20,978 nucleotides of DNA, from contig DATDSD010000063.1 in the NCBI GenBank assembly GCA_035291405.1, positions 1-20,978 of the forward strand, written 5' to 3'. Below the pieces are notes generated by a model that worked only from the letters and a program-made list of their open reading frames with translations, searched no databases and had not been told where the DNA came from. The stretch is from UBA12026 sp035291405 (GTDB lineage: Bacteria > Patescibacteriota > Microgenomatia > UBA8517). The translations under genes and the position numbers were made by a program. Below, in pieces: positions 1 through 6,824 of the stretch (its first letter is position 1; the number at the start of each line of letters is the position of its first letter).

Positions 1-50
1 ATTCCATTAATAACTTCGAGTGCTTTACCCGACTTATTTTTGAAGCCTAT

Positions 51-79
51 AGTGTATCAAATAAAGTAAAATTATTCAA
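51..79 (-). promoter_or_regulatory. Leftward promoter for a gene off the left edge
   Basis: On the minus strand there is TTGAAT (79-74), a 17-base spacer and TACACT (56-51). The -10 is preceded by TG as an extended -10. It points off the window, so the gene it serves is not visible. A possible ATG lies at 7-5, leaving only two codons. Bases 1-137 otherwise contain no supported gene. Confidence 0.45.
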
Positions 80-137
80 ATGATTATAGGTTTGATTTAT
101 AAAATATTATAAGATGAATTGAATGTACTTAGTGAAT

Positions 138-1871
138 TTAATCAAATTTTTGGATATTCCAGAGTTTGTTATAGATTCCGTCCTTGTTATTTAATAAGTC
201 TTTGTGTGTTCCTACTTCAACAATCTTTCCTTTATCCATGACTACAATCCTATCTGCTTTGGCTATAGTTGATAGTCTATGAGCAATAACAATTGTTGTT
301 TTACCATTAGCATATTTCCAGAAAGCTTCCTGAATTAATTTTTCAGATTCTGAATCTAGATGGCTTGTGGCTTCATCAAAAATAATTATGTCAGGTTTAC
401 TTATTATCATTCTGGCTATGGCCAATCTTTGTTTTTGGCCTCCTGAGAGTTTAATTCCACGTTCTCCTACATTTGTCTCATATTTTTGTGGTAATTTTTC
501 TATAAAATCAGATAAATTAGCCATATTTGCAGCTCTTAATACTTCTAATCTTTTGTTTTTATTTGCACCATAGCCAATGTTGTAACCAATTGTATTGTTG
601 AAAAGTACAGCTTCTTGGGGAACAACTCCAAAAAAACCTCTTAAGTTGGCCTTGGTAAAGTTTTTGATGTCAATTCCATCAATTGTAATTTTTCCTTTTG
701 TGGGATCAAAAAATCTCATTAAAAGCTTTGTAATTGTAGTTTTTCCTGATCCTGATCTTCCGACAAAGGCAATACTTTCACCCTTTTTAATTTTTAAGCT
801 TAGGTTTTTAACTGCATTTTTTGTTCCACCTTGATATGAGTGAGAAACACCTTTAAATTGAATTTCCCCTAAAACATTTCTTTTTTTGATAGGATTAACG
901 GGGTCAAGGACTTCTTCTTTGTAATCCAAAAGTCCAAAGTATTTTTCTATATCTGCATAGTTTTTGGCTAAATCGCGGGTTGACCAGACCAGATCCCAAA
1001 GTTTAGGATAGAAATTACTTAAAAATCCGGTAATTAAAACAAAATCAGGAACAGTCAGCTTTAAATTAATTGCTTGATTAATGGTTATGTAAAGTACAAA
1101 AAATATACTTAAGTTGATTAACGTGCCCAAAGTTATATCAATTAATCTGAATGAATTTCCATACCCCCAGAGTGCTTTCTTCCAAGGTATAAAAGACTTT
1201 TTGAGCCTGCTGTTTTCCCATGTTTCTTTGGCAAAAAGTTTAACTGTTTCAAAATTAATTAAATTATCAGTGATAATTCCGCTTATAGCATCCTCTTCGT
1301 GATTAAATATTTTTCTTTTATTTACATTGTTGGCTACCAAGAATTTAGCTGCAACAATAGTTAAAATAAGAGAAAGAGTGGTCAAAACAACAATTAATGG
1401 GTTTAGTTGAATCAAAAAATAAACCATAACCAAAAATCCAATAGCAACACCCAACATTCTGACATGGACATCATGGAAAAAAGAAAAGAAAGCTCCATCA
1501 CCACGTTTAAAGGCAGAAATTAAGCTTCCTGTTGACTTGTTGGTATGAAATGAAAAATCCAAATCTGAGACGTGCTTAAAGATATCCAATCTTGCATTTT
1601 TAGATGCCTCAAAAAGAATAATGTCTCCTATATAAAAAGCAAAAAGATCAGAAATTACTCCAAATAAGCGGATTCCAATGAACAAAAACAAAAGATTAAT
1701 TAAATATGTTTTATCTAAATCTGGAATCTTTTCTACAAAGGTTTTGTAAAAGTAAGGATTTAGATTGTAGGCAATATTACTTACAACAACCAATAGAAGA
1801 AAAAGAGCAAAAAGCCCTTTGTTTTTTAAAAGATAACGATAAAAGGTCGCAAAGATCTTAAATATTGACAT
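138..1871 (-). CDS. ABC transporter, fused permease and ATPase (exporter type)
   Basis: A 577-residue half-transporter that would homodimerise in the cytoplasmic membrane and use ATP to export a substrate. The N-terminal half (about residues 15-300) carries about six hydrophobic membrane segments of the ABC exporter type. The nucleotide-binding half (about 335-570) has all key motifs: Walker A GRSGSGKT (371-378), Q-loop Gln419, signature LSGGQ (475-479), Walker B IIIFDE (495-500) and switch His531. The length is normal for the MsbA/Atm1-like superfamily. The N-terminal part of the nucleotide-binding domain resembles Atm1/HMT1-type exporters, but the substrate (lipid, peptide or metal conjugate) cannot be told from sequence. 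It is transcribed alone and diverges from the small Cys-rich gene at 1981. The ATG at 1871 lies 11 bases after a TATAAT box, so the mRNA would be almost leaderless. Confidence 0.95.
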   Translation of the reverse strand: MSIFKIFATFYRYLLKNKGLFALFLLLVVVSNIAYNLNPYFYKTFVEKIPDLDKTYLINLLFLFIGIRLFGVISDLFAFYIGDIILFEASKNARLDIFKHVSDLDFSFHTNKSTGSLISAFKRGDGAFFSFFHDVHVRMLGVAIGFLVMVYFLIQLNPLIVVLTTLSLILTIVAAKFLVANNVNKRKIFNHEEDAISGIITDNLINFETVKLFAKETWENSRLKKSFIPWKKALWGYGNSFRLIDITLGTLINLSIFFVLYITINQAINLKLTVPDFVLITGFLSNFYPKLWDLVWSTRDLAKNYADIEKYFGLLDYKEEVLDPVNPIKKRNVLGEIQFKGVSHSYQGGTKNAVKNLSLKIKKGESIAFVGRSGSGKTTITKLLMRFFDPTKGKITIDGIDIKNFTKANLRGFFGVVPQEAVLFNNTIGYNIGYGANKNKRLEVLRAANMANLSDFIEKLPQKYETNVGERGIKLSGGQKQRLAIARMIISKPDIIIFDEATSHLDSESEKLIQEAFWKYANGKTTIVIAHRLSTIAKADRIVVMDKGKIVEVGTHKDLLNNKDGIYNKLWNIQKFD

Positions 1872-1882
1872 AGGGAGCAGTA

Positions 1883-1891
1883 ATTATAACA
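1883..1891 (-). promoter_or_regulatory. Extended -10 promoter of the ABC exporter
   Basis: The minus strand reads TGTTATAAT, an extended -10 with perfect TATAAT at 1888-1883. It ends 11 bases before the exporter ATG. No convincing -35 was found. It is back-to-back with the promoter of the Cys-rich gene. Confidence 0.55.
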
Positions 1892-1901
1892 CAGCTAAAA
1901 C

Positions 1902-1930
1902 TTGCAAAATAGCCCATAATTTTATATAAT
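1902..1930 (+). promoter_or_regulatory. Promoter of the small Cys-rich gene
   Basis: TTGCAA (1902-1907), a 17-base spacer and perfect TATAAT (1925-1930). The predicted start near 1937 gives a leader of about 44 bases that contains two hairpins. This is unlike the near-leaderless genes elsewhere in the window. Confidence 0.6.
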
Positions 1931-1939
1931 TTCGATCAA

Positions 1940-1980
1940 ATCAAGGAAGCCCTTGATAACTTTTTCCTGAGGAGGAAAAA
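1940..1980 (+). promoter_or_regulatory. Structured leader with hairpin-sequestered Shine-Dalgarno
   Basis: Two adjacent hairpins fill the leader. The first has arms ATCAAGG (1940-1946) and CCTTGAT (1951-1957) around loop AAGC. The second has arms TTTTTCCT (1961-1968) and AGGAAAAA (1973-1980) around loop GAGG. The second hairpin contains the Shine-Dalgarno core GAGGAGG (1969-1975) partly in its loop and 3' arm, and ends directly against the ATG at 1981. The stem is A/U-rich, so it could breathe with temperature or be opened by a factor. Regulation is inferred from the structure only. Confidence 0.5.
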
Positions 1981-2172
1981 ATGTGTAAGTGTATTTGCAC
2001 ACCGAAGCAAAGTGGTACGAATCCGAAGTGTGATGAGTGTCATCCTGGTCGGTTGAAACCAAAAGGTCATGATAAAGTTACACATGACGAAAAAAAACAA
2101 CGGGCCAGCCATGGAAGACTCGGAATTGTTTTGGAAAAATTTGAACCAAAACCTGAGGATTGTGCCGAATAG
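1981..2172 (+). CDS. Small Cys-rich, probably metal-binding protein
   Basis: A 63-residue hydrophilic protein that I do not recognise. Its N-terminus has a C-x-C-x-C run (Cys2, Cys4, Cys6) followed by C-x-x-C-H (Cys17, Cys20, His21), with one more Cys at 61. This spacing suggests binding of zinc or another soft metal. There is no signal peptide or membrane segment, and the rest is Lys/His/Glu-rich. The gene is convincing because it has its own promoter, a strong GAGGAGG ribosome-binding sequence and a structured leader, and is followed by strong inverted repeats. C-x-x-C-H is also the haem-c attachment motif, but with no export signal a zinc knuckle is more likely. It is divergent from the ABC exporter; a shared role in metal handling would be speculation. 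Confidence 0.75.
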   Translation: MCKCICTPKQSGTNPKCDECHPGRLKPKGHDKVTHDEKKQRASHGRLGIVLEKFEPKPEDCAE

Positions 2173-2179
2173 AAAAAAT

Positions 2180-2205
2180 GATTGACAAGGGCAACCTTGT
2201 CAATC
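2180..2205 (+). terminator. Perfect 11-bp hairpin with GCAA tetraloop after the Cys-rich gene
   Basis: Arms GATTGACAAGG (2180-2190) and CCTTGTCAATC (2195-2205) enclose a GCAA loop, a stable GNRA tetraloop. It starts 7 bases after the stop codon. There is no clear U-tract behind it, so it may be an RNA-stabilising 3' structure rather than a classical intrinsic terminator. Confidence 0.6.
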
Positions 2206-2215
2206 TTGAAAATTG

Positions 2216-2237
2216 CAAGAGCAAAGATGCGCTCTTG
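2216..2237 (+). repeat. Second trailer hairpin
   Basis: Arms CAAGAGC (2216-2222) and GCTCTTG (2231-2237) with an 8-base loop, followed by ATAATTATTTATA. It continues the hairpin series behind the Cys-rich gene and shares the CTTGATAA ending with the first leader hairpin. Confidence 0.5.
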
Positions 2238-2262
2238 ATAATTATTTATAGGTGTTTGTCAA

Positions 2263-2319
2263 GGTACCTGACGATTTTTAAAAATATAAAAAAAATAAAA
2301 AAATCAATCGTCAGGTACC
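2263..2319. repeat. Perfect 14-bp inverted repeat with A/T-only core
   Basis: Arms GGTACCTGACGATT (2263-2276) and AATCGTCAGGTACC (2306-2319) are exact complements separated by 29 bases that are almost all A or T. It lies between the convergent Cys-rich gene and the 74-aa orphan. It could be a two-way transcription stop, a small non-autonomous mobile element remnant, or a protein-binding site. No gene lies within 2173-2358. Confidence 0.7.
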
Positions 2320-2358
2320 AAGCAAGTTTTTAATCTGGTTGGGAATATCTTTGAAGTT

Positions 2359-2583
2359 TTAACTCTCTTGTTCTCTTCGAATTATAGCCTCTGAATCTTC
2401 TTCTTTAACTAAAGATCCTTCTTGAGATGTTTGTTGGGAGCTTTCTGTTAAACTAGCCCAAGGTAGACTACCATCAATCTCGTCAAAAATTTGACCTGCC
2501 TTTCCTGCTGTTCCTGGCTCGGCCCATTTACTTATGCTTGCGCCGTTTAATCCTTGTGGTGGCCTTTTTCTTCTAGTAGCCAT
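2359..2583 (-). CDS. Small hypothetical hydrophilic protein
   Basis: A 74-residue protein, not recognised. It is basic at the N-terminus (TRRKRPP) and rich in Ser, Gln and Glu towards the C-terminus, with no membrane segment, Cys or His cluster, and is probably disordered. The start at 2583 has no Shine-Dalgarno. A TAAAAT box on the minus strand (2600-2595), with TTGCAT 16 bases further up, sits 11 bases before the ATG, matching the near-leaderless style seen elsewhere. It diverges from the 7-TM gene at 2642. The reading frame looks intact, but support is limited to composition, the spacing of promoter to start, and the lack of a competing gene. Confidence 0.5.
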   Translation of the reverse strand: MATRRKRPPQGLNGASISKWAEPGTAGKAGQIFDEIDGSLPWASLTESSQQTSQEGSLVKEEDSEAIIRREQES

Positions 2584-2609
2584 AGTTTAAGGCTATTTTA
2601 TTGGAGATA

Positions 2610-2618
2610 TGATATAAT
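2610..2618 (+). promoter_or_regulatory. Promoter of the ATP-grasp/7-TM gene cluster
   Basis: TGATATAAT is an extended -10 with perfect TATAAT at 2613-2618. It lies 23 bases before the ATG at 2642. No Shine-Dalgarno is visible in the short predicted leader. It is the only strong promoter seen ahead of the six closely spaced genes that follow. Confidence 0.6.
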
Positions 2619-2641
2619 GCAAGCACTAATTTTTAATTTCC

Positions 2642-3517
2642 ATGAAGAAAACATTTGTATTGGTTCTAATGGTTTTGTTTTTGTCTTTTCCTTCTTTTGT
2701 TGTGGCTAAAACTCCTATTGCTAGTCCATCAGCTACCCCTGTTGTGGTAACACCTAGTCCTGAGCCTGTCAGAGTGGATATAACCCAAAAAAGTGAAGAA
2801 GCTATTGGTCCATTAGAGAAGCTTATCAAGGATCAAAAACTAGGTAGTGTCTGGCCAGCTAACCCAATTAAATATGCAATAACCAATGCTGTTAATTCTG
2901 GAGTTCCTGCAAATACAATAGTACTTCTTTTGTTGCTCCCAATTGTGGCTACAGTTATAGCAATCACGAGACAAATAATTGGAATTCGTGGTTTTGGTAT
3001 ATTTTTGCCAGCAGCTTTATCAGTTACTTTTGTGGCTATCGGACCCATTCTAGGAATAATTTTATTTTTAGTTATAGTTGCAATTTCAACTGTTGTTAGG
3101 GTGTTAACCAGAAAACTTAAGTTAAAACTTCAATATTTACCCAGAATGGCACTTATATTGTGGTTTGTATCATTTGGTATTCTTGGAATCTTGTTTGCCT
3201 CGCCTTGGATAAATTATTCAGCTTTAAAAAATGTTTCTATATTTCCTGTATTAGTTCTTACCTTGTTAACAGAAGACTTTACTAGAATTCAGCTTGGAAA
3301 ATCTGTTAAGACAGCTATTGCTATAACATATCAAACTTTGATCTTATCCTTAATTTCATATCTATTTTTAACATTTGCACCTCTTCAAAAGTATGTTTTG
3401 TTAAATCCTGAAATTTCCCTTGGAGTTACTTTCATAACGGATTTAATTCTAGGAAGATACATTGGCTTAAGGTTTATGGAATACTATAGATTCAGAAAGC
3501 TAATTAATTCAAAATAA
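2642..3517 (+). CDS. 7-TM membrane protein of the 7TM_transglut family
   Basis: A 291-residue membrane protein. Residues 1-22 look like a signal peptide, followed by a Ser/Pro/Thr-rich segment (about 24-45) and an extracytoplasmic stretch to about 75. From about 90 onward come several hydrophobic segments that match my knowledge of the 7TM domain usually fused to an inactive transglutaminase. The Arg-Gly-Phe-Gly-Ile region, the acidic TEDFTRIQLG segment and the closing GRYIGLRFMEYYRF motif are family hallmarks. Homologues normally carry an inactive transglutaminase-like domain N-terminally; here it is absent and a short linker takes its place. These proteins typically sit beside an ATP-grasp ligase of the RimK-related type and a retropepsin-like peptidase, exactly as found here 24 bases downstream. 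It probably anchors the pathway at the membrane or moves its product. Confidence 0.8.
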   Translation: MKKTFVLVLMVLFLSFPSFVVAKTPIASPSATPVVVTPSPEPVRVDITQKSEEAIGPLEKLIKDQKLGSVWPANPIKYAITNAVNSGVPANTIVLLLLLPIVATVIAITRQIIGIRGFGIFLPAALSVTFVAIGPILGIILFLVIVAISTVVRVLTRKLKLKLQYLPRMALILWFVSFGILGILFASPWINYSALKNVSIFPVLVLTLLTEDFTRIQLGKSVKTAIAITYQTLILSLISYLFLTFAPLQKYVLLNPEISLGVTFITDLILGRYIGLRFMEYYRFRKLINSK

Positions 3518-3541
3518 GTAAAGATCTAAAATACAAAAATT

Positions 3542-4852
3542 ATGAAAATCTCTTCAATTCTAGGTCTTAACTCAAGAGGTACTTTATATACCGGAAGGTA
3601 TAACAGTCGAAAAGCTAAAAAAATAGCAGATTCCAAATTGCAAACTGATAGAGTCTTACGTCTTGCTGATGTTCCTCATCCTGATATATTTGTTAAGTTT
3701 AAAAATCCCAATGATGTTTATTCGTTTGATTGGAATACCTTACCAGAAGCTTTTGCTCTTAAGCCCTCCAGAGGTTTAGGTGGTGAAGGAATTGTCGTTG
3801 TAAAAAAGAAAGTACAAAATGGATGGTTAACTACTCAGAAAACTAGAGTTACTGTAGAAGATTTAAAACTTCATACACTTGATATATTAGAGGGGGCTTA
3901 TTCAATGGGAAATGAACCAGATGTCGCTTTTGTTCAAGAATATGTAGGTAGGCACAGTGCTTTTCGTAAATTAGCATTTCGCGGAACTCCAGATATTAGA
4001 ATTATTGTTTTTAACAAAATCCCTGTAATGGCAATGTTACGTTTACCAACCAAGGAAAGTGGAGGAAGAGCTAATCTGCATCAAGGGGCACTAGGATTGG
4101 GGATTGATATTGCAACAGGAATAACAACAAAAGCTATTTGGCATAATGAACAAATTTTGTATAAACCTGAGACAAATAGAAAACTACGAGGAATTAAAAT
4201 ACCCAGTTGGAACAAGATATTAGAAATCGCAGTTAGTGGTCAAATAGCCTCGGGATTGGGGTATGCTGGAGTTGATATAGTACTTCATCCTGAAAAAGGA
4301 CCTCAAATTATTGAGTTAAATGCACAACCGGGTTTATCAATTCAACTTGCAAATATGGACGGATTGAAAAGAAGATTAGATAGGGTAGATGAGATGGAGG
4401 TAAGAGATGGAGTTCATGGAGTTAAAATTGCCAAGGCATTATTTGGAAGTATCTCGGGAAAGATTAATTTGGAAGATACTCCAATATCTATTAAAGCTGT
4501 TGAAGAGATTAAAATCGTTGATGCTGAAAAGATAAGACACAGAGTTCTTGCAAAAATTGATACTGGTGCTTGGTCTTCAGCAATTGACAAATCATATGCT
4601 AGAAAATTAGGTCTTCTTAAGAAGAAAAATATTCTTTGGTATAGAAAGAAGATGTCATCTTTGGGAATGGAAGAAAGACCCGTTATCTCAGTTCAATTTT
4701 ATTTAGCAGGTAAAAAAATTAAGACCAACATGACTGTGGCTAATAGAAAACTTCTTCGTTATGATATCCTTCTTGGAAGGGTTGATTTACAAGGGTTTTT
4801 AGTAAGTCCTGAAATTGAAAAAGAAAAGTTAGTACAAGCAAAATGGTCATGA
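3542..4852 (+). CDS. ATP-grasp ligase (RimK-related) fused to retropepsin-like aspartic peptidase
   Basis: A 436-residue two-domain protein. Residues 1-300 form an ATP-grasp ligase of the 'alpha-L-glutamate ligase-related' type. The start (ILGLNSRGTLYTGRYNSRK) and DSKLQTDRVLR are typical of that family. The ATP lysine and glycine loop are in ALKPSRGLGGEG (72-83), QEY is at 132-134, and the metal ligands are Asp245, Glu258 and Asn260. Residues about 315-436 form a single-lobe retropepsin-like aspartic peptidase (the family once called ATP-dependent zinc protease): DTGA at 340-343 holds the catalytic Asp, and ILLGRVDL (409-416) matches the usual hydrophobic-Gly motif. In other bacteria these are separate neighbouring genes. 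The ligase would join an amino acid or peptide to a substrate carboxylate; the peptidase would act as a dimer and could trim or remove the product. The substrate is unknown. The stop overlaps the next start as ATGA. Confidence 0.88.
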   Translation: MKISSILGLNSRGTLYTGRYNSRKAKKIADSKLQTDRVLRLADVPHPDIFVKFKNPNDVYSFDWNTLPEAFALKPSRGLGGEGIVVVKKKVQNGWLTTQKTRVTVEDLKLHTLDILEGAYSMGNEPDVAFVQEYVGRHSAFRKLAFRGTPDIRIIVFNKIPVMAMLRLPTKESGGRANLHQGALGLGIDIATGITTKAIWHNEQILYKPETNRKLRGIKIPSWNKILEIAVSGQIASGLGYAGVDIVLHPEKGPQIIELNAQPGLSIQLANMDGLKRRLDRVDEMEVRDGVHGVKIAKALFGSISGKINLEDTPISIKAVEEIKIVDAEKIRHRVLAKIDTGAWSSAIDKSYARKLGLLKKKNILWYRKKMSSLGMEERPVISVQFYLAGKKIKTNMTVANRKLLRYDILLGRVDLQGFLVSPEIEKEKLVQAKWS

Positions 4853-5667
4853 AAAATAAAATATTAATATTAACGTCGGGTAAAGTTTCTAAACTTGAAG
4901 GATTTAATGGTGGGAACCTTACAAAAGGGTCGTTTGATGATGTTTGGTTTAGTTCAGACAATAAAAATCTAATGATTAATGAAGAAGATATAAAAAACTT
5001 TGATCTAATATATTTTAGAATGGTGGGTAAAAGTTTAGAAATTGCTACACTAGTTGCCAATTATGCAGTTAAGAACGGGGTAAAAATAGTTGACAAGATG
5101 TATGAAAAAGCCCATCTAATGCCTCTAAATTTAGCTAAATCAATTGAAACCAAAAAACTTATTGAGGCTGATATTCCAATGCCAAAGACAGTTTTCGGAA
5201 AATTCAATCACCTGCCATTTCCATTTATTGTTAAGTCTACGAGCTCTTCAAGAGGTAGGGAAGTGTGGATGGTCAAAAATAATGAAGAATTGGAAAATTT
5301 AAAAAAGGAAAAATTTAAAAAGAATAAATTTTATTTTTGTCAGGAATTAGTACCCAATGCTCAAAGAATTAGAGTTTTGGTTGTAGGTGATAAATGTTTA
5401 GGGGCAATTGTCAGACAAACTAAATGGAATAAAGATGAAACAAAAGATACTTTAAGTCCAATACCTGAAAATGTTAAACAATTGGCCTTAAAAACAGTAA
5501 ATGCAGCTGGTCTTGATATTTGTGGAATAGACATTCTAGTTAATAAAAAAACAAATAAAGTGTATGTAATTGAGGCAAATGCGGCTCCGTCTTGGAAACT
5601 TATTAATAAATATTGTGGGATAATAGTAGAAGATGAAATCATTAAATATTTACAAAAAAAGATTTAA
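4849..5667 (+). CDS. RimK-like ATP-grasp ligase, second of the cluster
   Basis: A protein of about 272 residues with a divergent N-terminal domain (containing YFRMVGKS) and a complete ATP-grasp core: FPFIVKSTSSSRGREVW for the ATP lysine and flexible loop, CQELVPNAQRIRVLVVG for the central sheet, and GIDILVN...VIEANAAPSW for the Asp, Glu and Asn that hold Mg-ATP. This core makes an acyl-phosphate on a carboxylate and joins it to an amine, as RimK-type peptide ligases do; the substrate is unknown. The preferred start is the ATG at 4849, which forms an ATGA overlap with the upstream stop; an in-frame ATG at 4843 would add two residues. The 3' end overlaps the methyltransferase gene by 35 bases, indicating translational coupling. 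Confidence 0.88.
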   Translation: MKNKILILTSGKVSKLEGFNGGNLTKGSFDDVWFSSDNKNLMINEEDIKNFDLIYFRMVGKSLEIATLVANYAVKNGVKIVDKMYEKAHLMPLNLAKSIETKKLIEADIPMPKTVFGKFNHLPFPFIVKSTSSSRGREVWMVKNNEELENLKKEKFKKNKFYFCQELVPNAQRIRVLVVGDKCLGAIVRQTKWNKDETKDTLSPIPENVKQLALKTVNAAGLDICGIDILVNKKTNKVYVIEANAAPSWKLINKYCGIIVEDEIIKYLQKKI

Positions 5668-6241
5668 AGAATTTGGTGTATGCCACAAATCCCTTTTATG
5701 GCAGTCCAAGGGGGCGGCTCATCAGAGGTTTAGGCAGTTTTGGGCTGAAATTGATTTTGATAACAAATCCGTTCTTGATATCGGTTGTGGTTTTGGTGAA
5801 ATGGGTAACTTTTTAACAAAAAGATATAAAAATGTCTTATATAAAGGTATTGATATTACGGATGAATTTATAGTAAATGGAAATAAACTTTACCCAGAGC
5901 TTAACCTTGAAACAGCCGACTTTTTCACGCTAACAAAAGCCGAAAGGTATGATATTGTTTTGGCAAGTGGAGTTTTAAATAGTAATTTAAAAAATAATAT
6001 GGAATATCGTAAAAAAGCTATCAAAAAAATGTTTGACTTGTCTGACAAGTGTTTGGCTTTTAATATGTTGGGAACTCATCCACAATTAAAAAACAATGAT
6101 AATAGTAATGTTTGGTATGCCGATTCTTTGGAAATATTAAAATATTCTTTAACTTTAACTTCAAGAGTAATATTTCGAGCAAATTATCATCCGAAAGACT
6201 TTACTATATTTATGTTTAAAAATAAAAAAACGGTAGTATAA
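5633..6241 (+). CDS. Class I SAM-dependent methyltransferase
   Basis: A 202-residue protein with a Rossmann-type methyltransferase fold. Motif I is VLDIGCGFGEMG (about 47-58), which binds S-adenosylmethionine, and the acidic residue after strand 2 is Asp74 in KGIDIT. Strand 4 is probably DIVLASGVLN. The acceptor cannot be told: family members of this size methylate small molecules, peptides or proteins. The gene begins inside the preceding ATP-grasp gene (35-base overlap) and ends 7 bases before the next, so it is very likely co-translated with the ligases. It may modify the amino-acid or peptide substrate or product of the pathway, for example by capping a carboxylate or amine. That role is inferred from position only. 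Confidence 0.85.
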   Translation: MKSLNIYKKRFKEFGVCHKSLLWQSKGAAHQRFRQFWAEIDFDNKSVLDIGCGFGEMGNFLTKRYKNVLYKGIDITDEFIVNGNKLYPELNLETADFFTLTKAERYDIVLASGVLNSNLKNNMEYRKKAIKKMFDLSDKCLAFNMLGTHPQLKNNDNSNVWYADSLEILKYSLTLTSRVIFRANYHPKDFTIFMFKNKKTVV

Positions 6242-6248
6242 TAACAAC

Positions 6249-6824
6249 ATGACTGAACAAGAAACCTTAAGAGATGATTTGATACAAATGGACAATTGGT
6301 TTTCAGAAATGGATAGAAATCATTCTGTTGGAGAAATAGACGGATTGGTTTTGGATAGAGTTTTGGATCATTTGGGAGCTACGTTGGAAATAGATCGTCA
6401 GGAAGAGGCGTCTTTAAAAAGATATTCTAACGCGGCTAGTAGAAAAGGAATGAATGCTGTTTGGAAAGAAAAAAGGTATGACAGTTTTGTCTCGTTTTGT
6501 AGAGACTGGATTAAAAATTATGAGGATAAGGAAGGAAACAAGACACTTCCAAAACTTACTAAATCAGGAAGAAAAAATGCTGGGATGAAAGAGTTTTTTC
6601 ATCAATTTACTGCATTTACCTACGGTGTTTTAAGTGAAGAAGAATTTAAAAGGTTTACAGAGGTCAGGCTAAATAATGGTAAATTATGGCAAGACGGTAA
6701 AAAAGAGCAAAGGGAAAAAGTAAAAACTCCAATTTCGGAAGGAAAAAAAGTATTAATTGGTTCAATTCCACCAGGATTTGTGGTTGATTTTTGGAAATGG
6801 TTAAAAACTTCAGTCAATGAATAA
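6249..6824 (+). CDS. Hypothetical protein embedded in the ATP-grasp cluster
   Basis: A 191-residue soluble, highly charged protein that I do not recognise. It is predicted mostly helical. The N-terminal third is acidic (many Asp/Glu), the middle is rich in Lys, Arg and aromatics (KRYDSFVSFCRDWIKNYED), and the C-terminus ends with a Trp-containing hydrophobic stretch (PPGFVVDFWKWLK). There is one Cys, no signal peptide and no obvious catalytic motif. It starts 7 bases after the methyltransferase and overlaps the next ATP-grasp gene by 8 bases, so it is a genuine, coupled member of the set. It could be an acceptor or carrier protein, or an adaptor that organises the ligases; neither is shown by the sequence. 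Confidence 0.7.
   Translation: MTEQETLRDDLIQMDNWFSEMDRNHSVGEIDGLVLDRVLDHLGATLEIDRQEEASLKRYSNAASRKGMNAVWKEKRYDSFVSFCRDWIKNYEDKEGNKTLPKLTKSGRKNAGMKEFFHQFTAFTYGVLSEEEFKRFTEVRLNNGKLWQDGKKEQREKVKTPISEGKKVLIGSIPPGFVVDFWKWLKTSVNE

Noticed and set aside
367..1302. Several plus-strand open frames inside the ABC exporter
   Set aside because: They are antisense shadows of a clearly coding gene with complete motifs.
4740..5060. 106-codon minus-strand frame across the join of the ATP-grasp genes
   Set aside because: It overlaps two well-supported genes antisense and has shadow-like composition.
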